Assembly (NCBI RefSeq): GCF_049056525.1
Contig: NZ_JBHUPT010000011.1
Location: 43,275-107,274, forward strand
From: Leisingera coralii
Lineage (GTDB): Bacteria > Pseudomonadota > Alphaproteobacteria > Rhodobacterales > Rhodobacteraceae
Reading direction: 5' to 3'
DNA length: 64,000 bases
Part shown: positions 63,987 through 64,000 of the stretch, piece by piece
How the letters are laid out: each line of letters starts with the position of its first letter
Numbering within the stretch: position 1 is the first letter of the stretch
The notes under the pieces: model-generated
What the model saw: only the letters and a program-made list of their open reading frames with translations
Told to the model about the DNA's origin: nothing
The model's database searches: none
Position numbers and translations under genes: made by a program

Positions 63987-64000
63987 GGGGGGGGGGGGGG
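63987..64000. other. G homopolymer at the window edge
   Basis: At least 14 consecutive G after the coxL stop. It may be a contig-end artefact or a true homopolymer; only sequence beyond the window can tell. Confidence 0.6.

Overview
The window is 64 kb of GC-rich chromosome from an alphaproteobacterium of the Rhodobacteraceae, most likely a Roseobacter-group marine strain (Leisingera/Phaeobacter/Ruegeria-like). The evidence is the complex I cluster with small accessory ORFs running into birA-coaX-rnj, the surE-pcm-nlpD order, the alr-mlaE-mlaF-pqiA and radA-cvpA blocks, a form II molybdenum hydroxylase (cox) cluster, and dispersed intergenic repeats. The genus is inference. Most of the window is ordinary core genome, interrupted by single-gene islets of lower GC.

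Layout: 1-8343 is the 3' half of the nuo operon (nuoH partial, nuoI-N) with two extra genes, a secreted protein of unknown function between nuoH and nuoI and a carboxymuconolactone-decarboxylase-like protein between nuoI and nuoJ. 8414-11619 is birA-coaX-rnj. 11.8-15.5 kb holds a tiny ORF, a RhlE-type RNA helicase and prfC. 15.9-18 kb holds an orphan BrnA-like antitoxin and an AT-richer membrane alpha/beta-hydrolase. 18-25.9 kb is a mixed block: Hint-domain protein, atypical SDR, AlkC-like repair protein, ArsM-type methyltransferase between two GC-rich repeats, an orphan ABC ATPase, a GNAT enzyme, and a WYL regulator with a small monooxygenase-like protein. 26.1-27.7 kb is tatABC. Then come a cNMP-binding adenylate cyclase and a DUF815 ATPase. 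30.2-33 kb (minus) is surE-pcm-nlpD. 33.2-41.2 kb (minus) includes purF, a DMT transporter, a SELENBP1/methanethiol-oxidase homologue with a membrane partner, and a second Hint protein. 41.6-47.8 kb (minus) is alr, mlaE, mlaF, pqiA, a membrane coiled-coil protein, radA and cvpA. 48-52.7 kb is dnaB, pyrE and pyrC, with a putative AbiC-type phage-defence gene between pyrE and pyrC. 52.8-55 kb is an unknown protein and a glycosyltransferase. 55.2-64 kb is a cox cluster: MoxR ATPase, CoxE-like VWA protein, two YeeE/YedE transporter halves, XdhC, a molybdopterin-binding protein, coxS and form II coxL, running to the edge.

Most notable: (i) the AbiC-like gene splitting pyrC-pyrE and a membrane hydrolase islet, both with hairpins built around their own stop codons; (ii) the unknown secreted protein placed in frame with complex I expression; (iii) two exact ATTC-N8-GAAT palindromes upstream of the YeeE/YedE pair inside the cox cluster, suggesting persulfide-responsive control; (iv) exact TTAA-N7-TTAA (CtrA-type) sites upstream of dnaB and of a Hint-domain gene; (v) at least four families of intergenic repeats. 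I found no tRNA, rRNA, CRISPR array, transposase or prophage.
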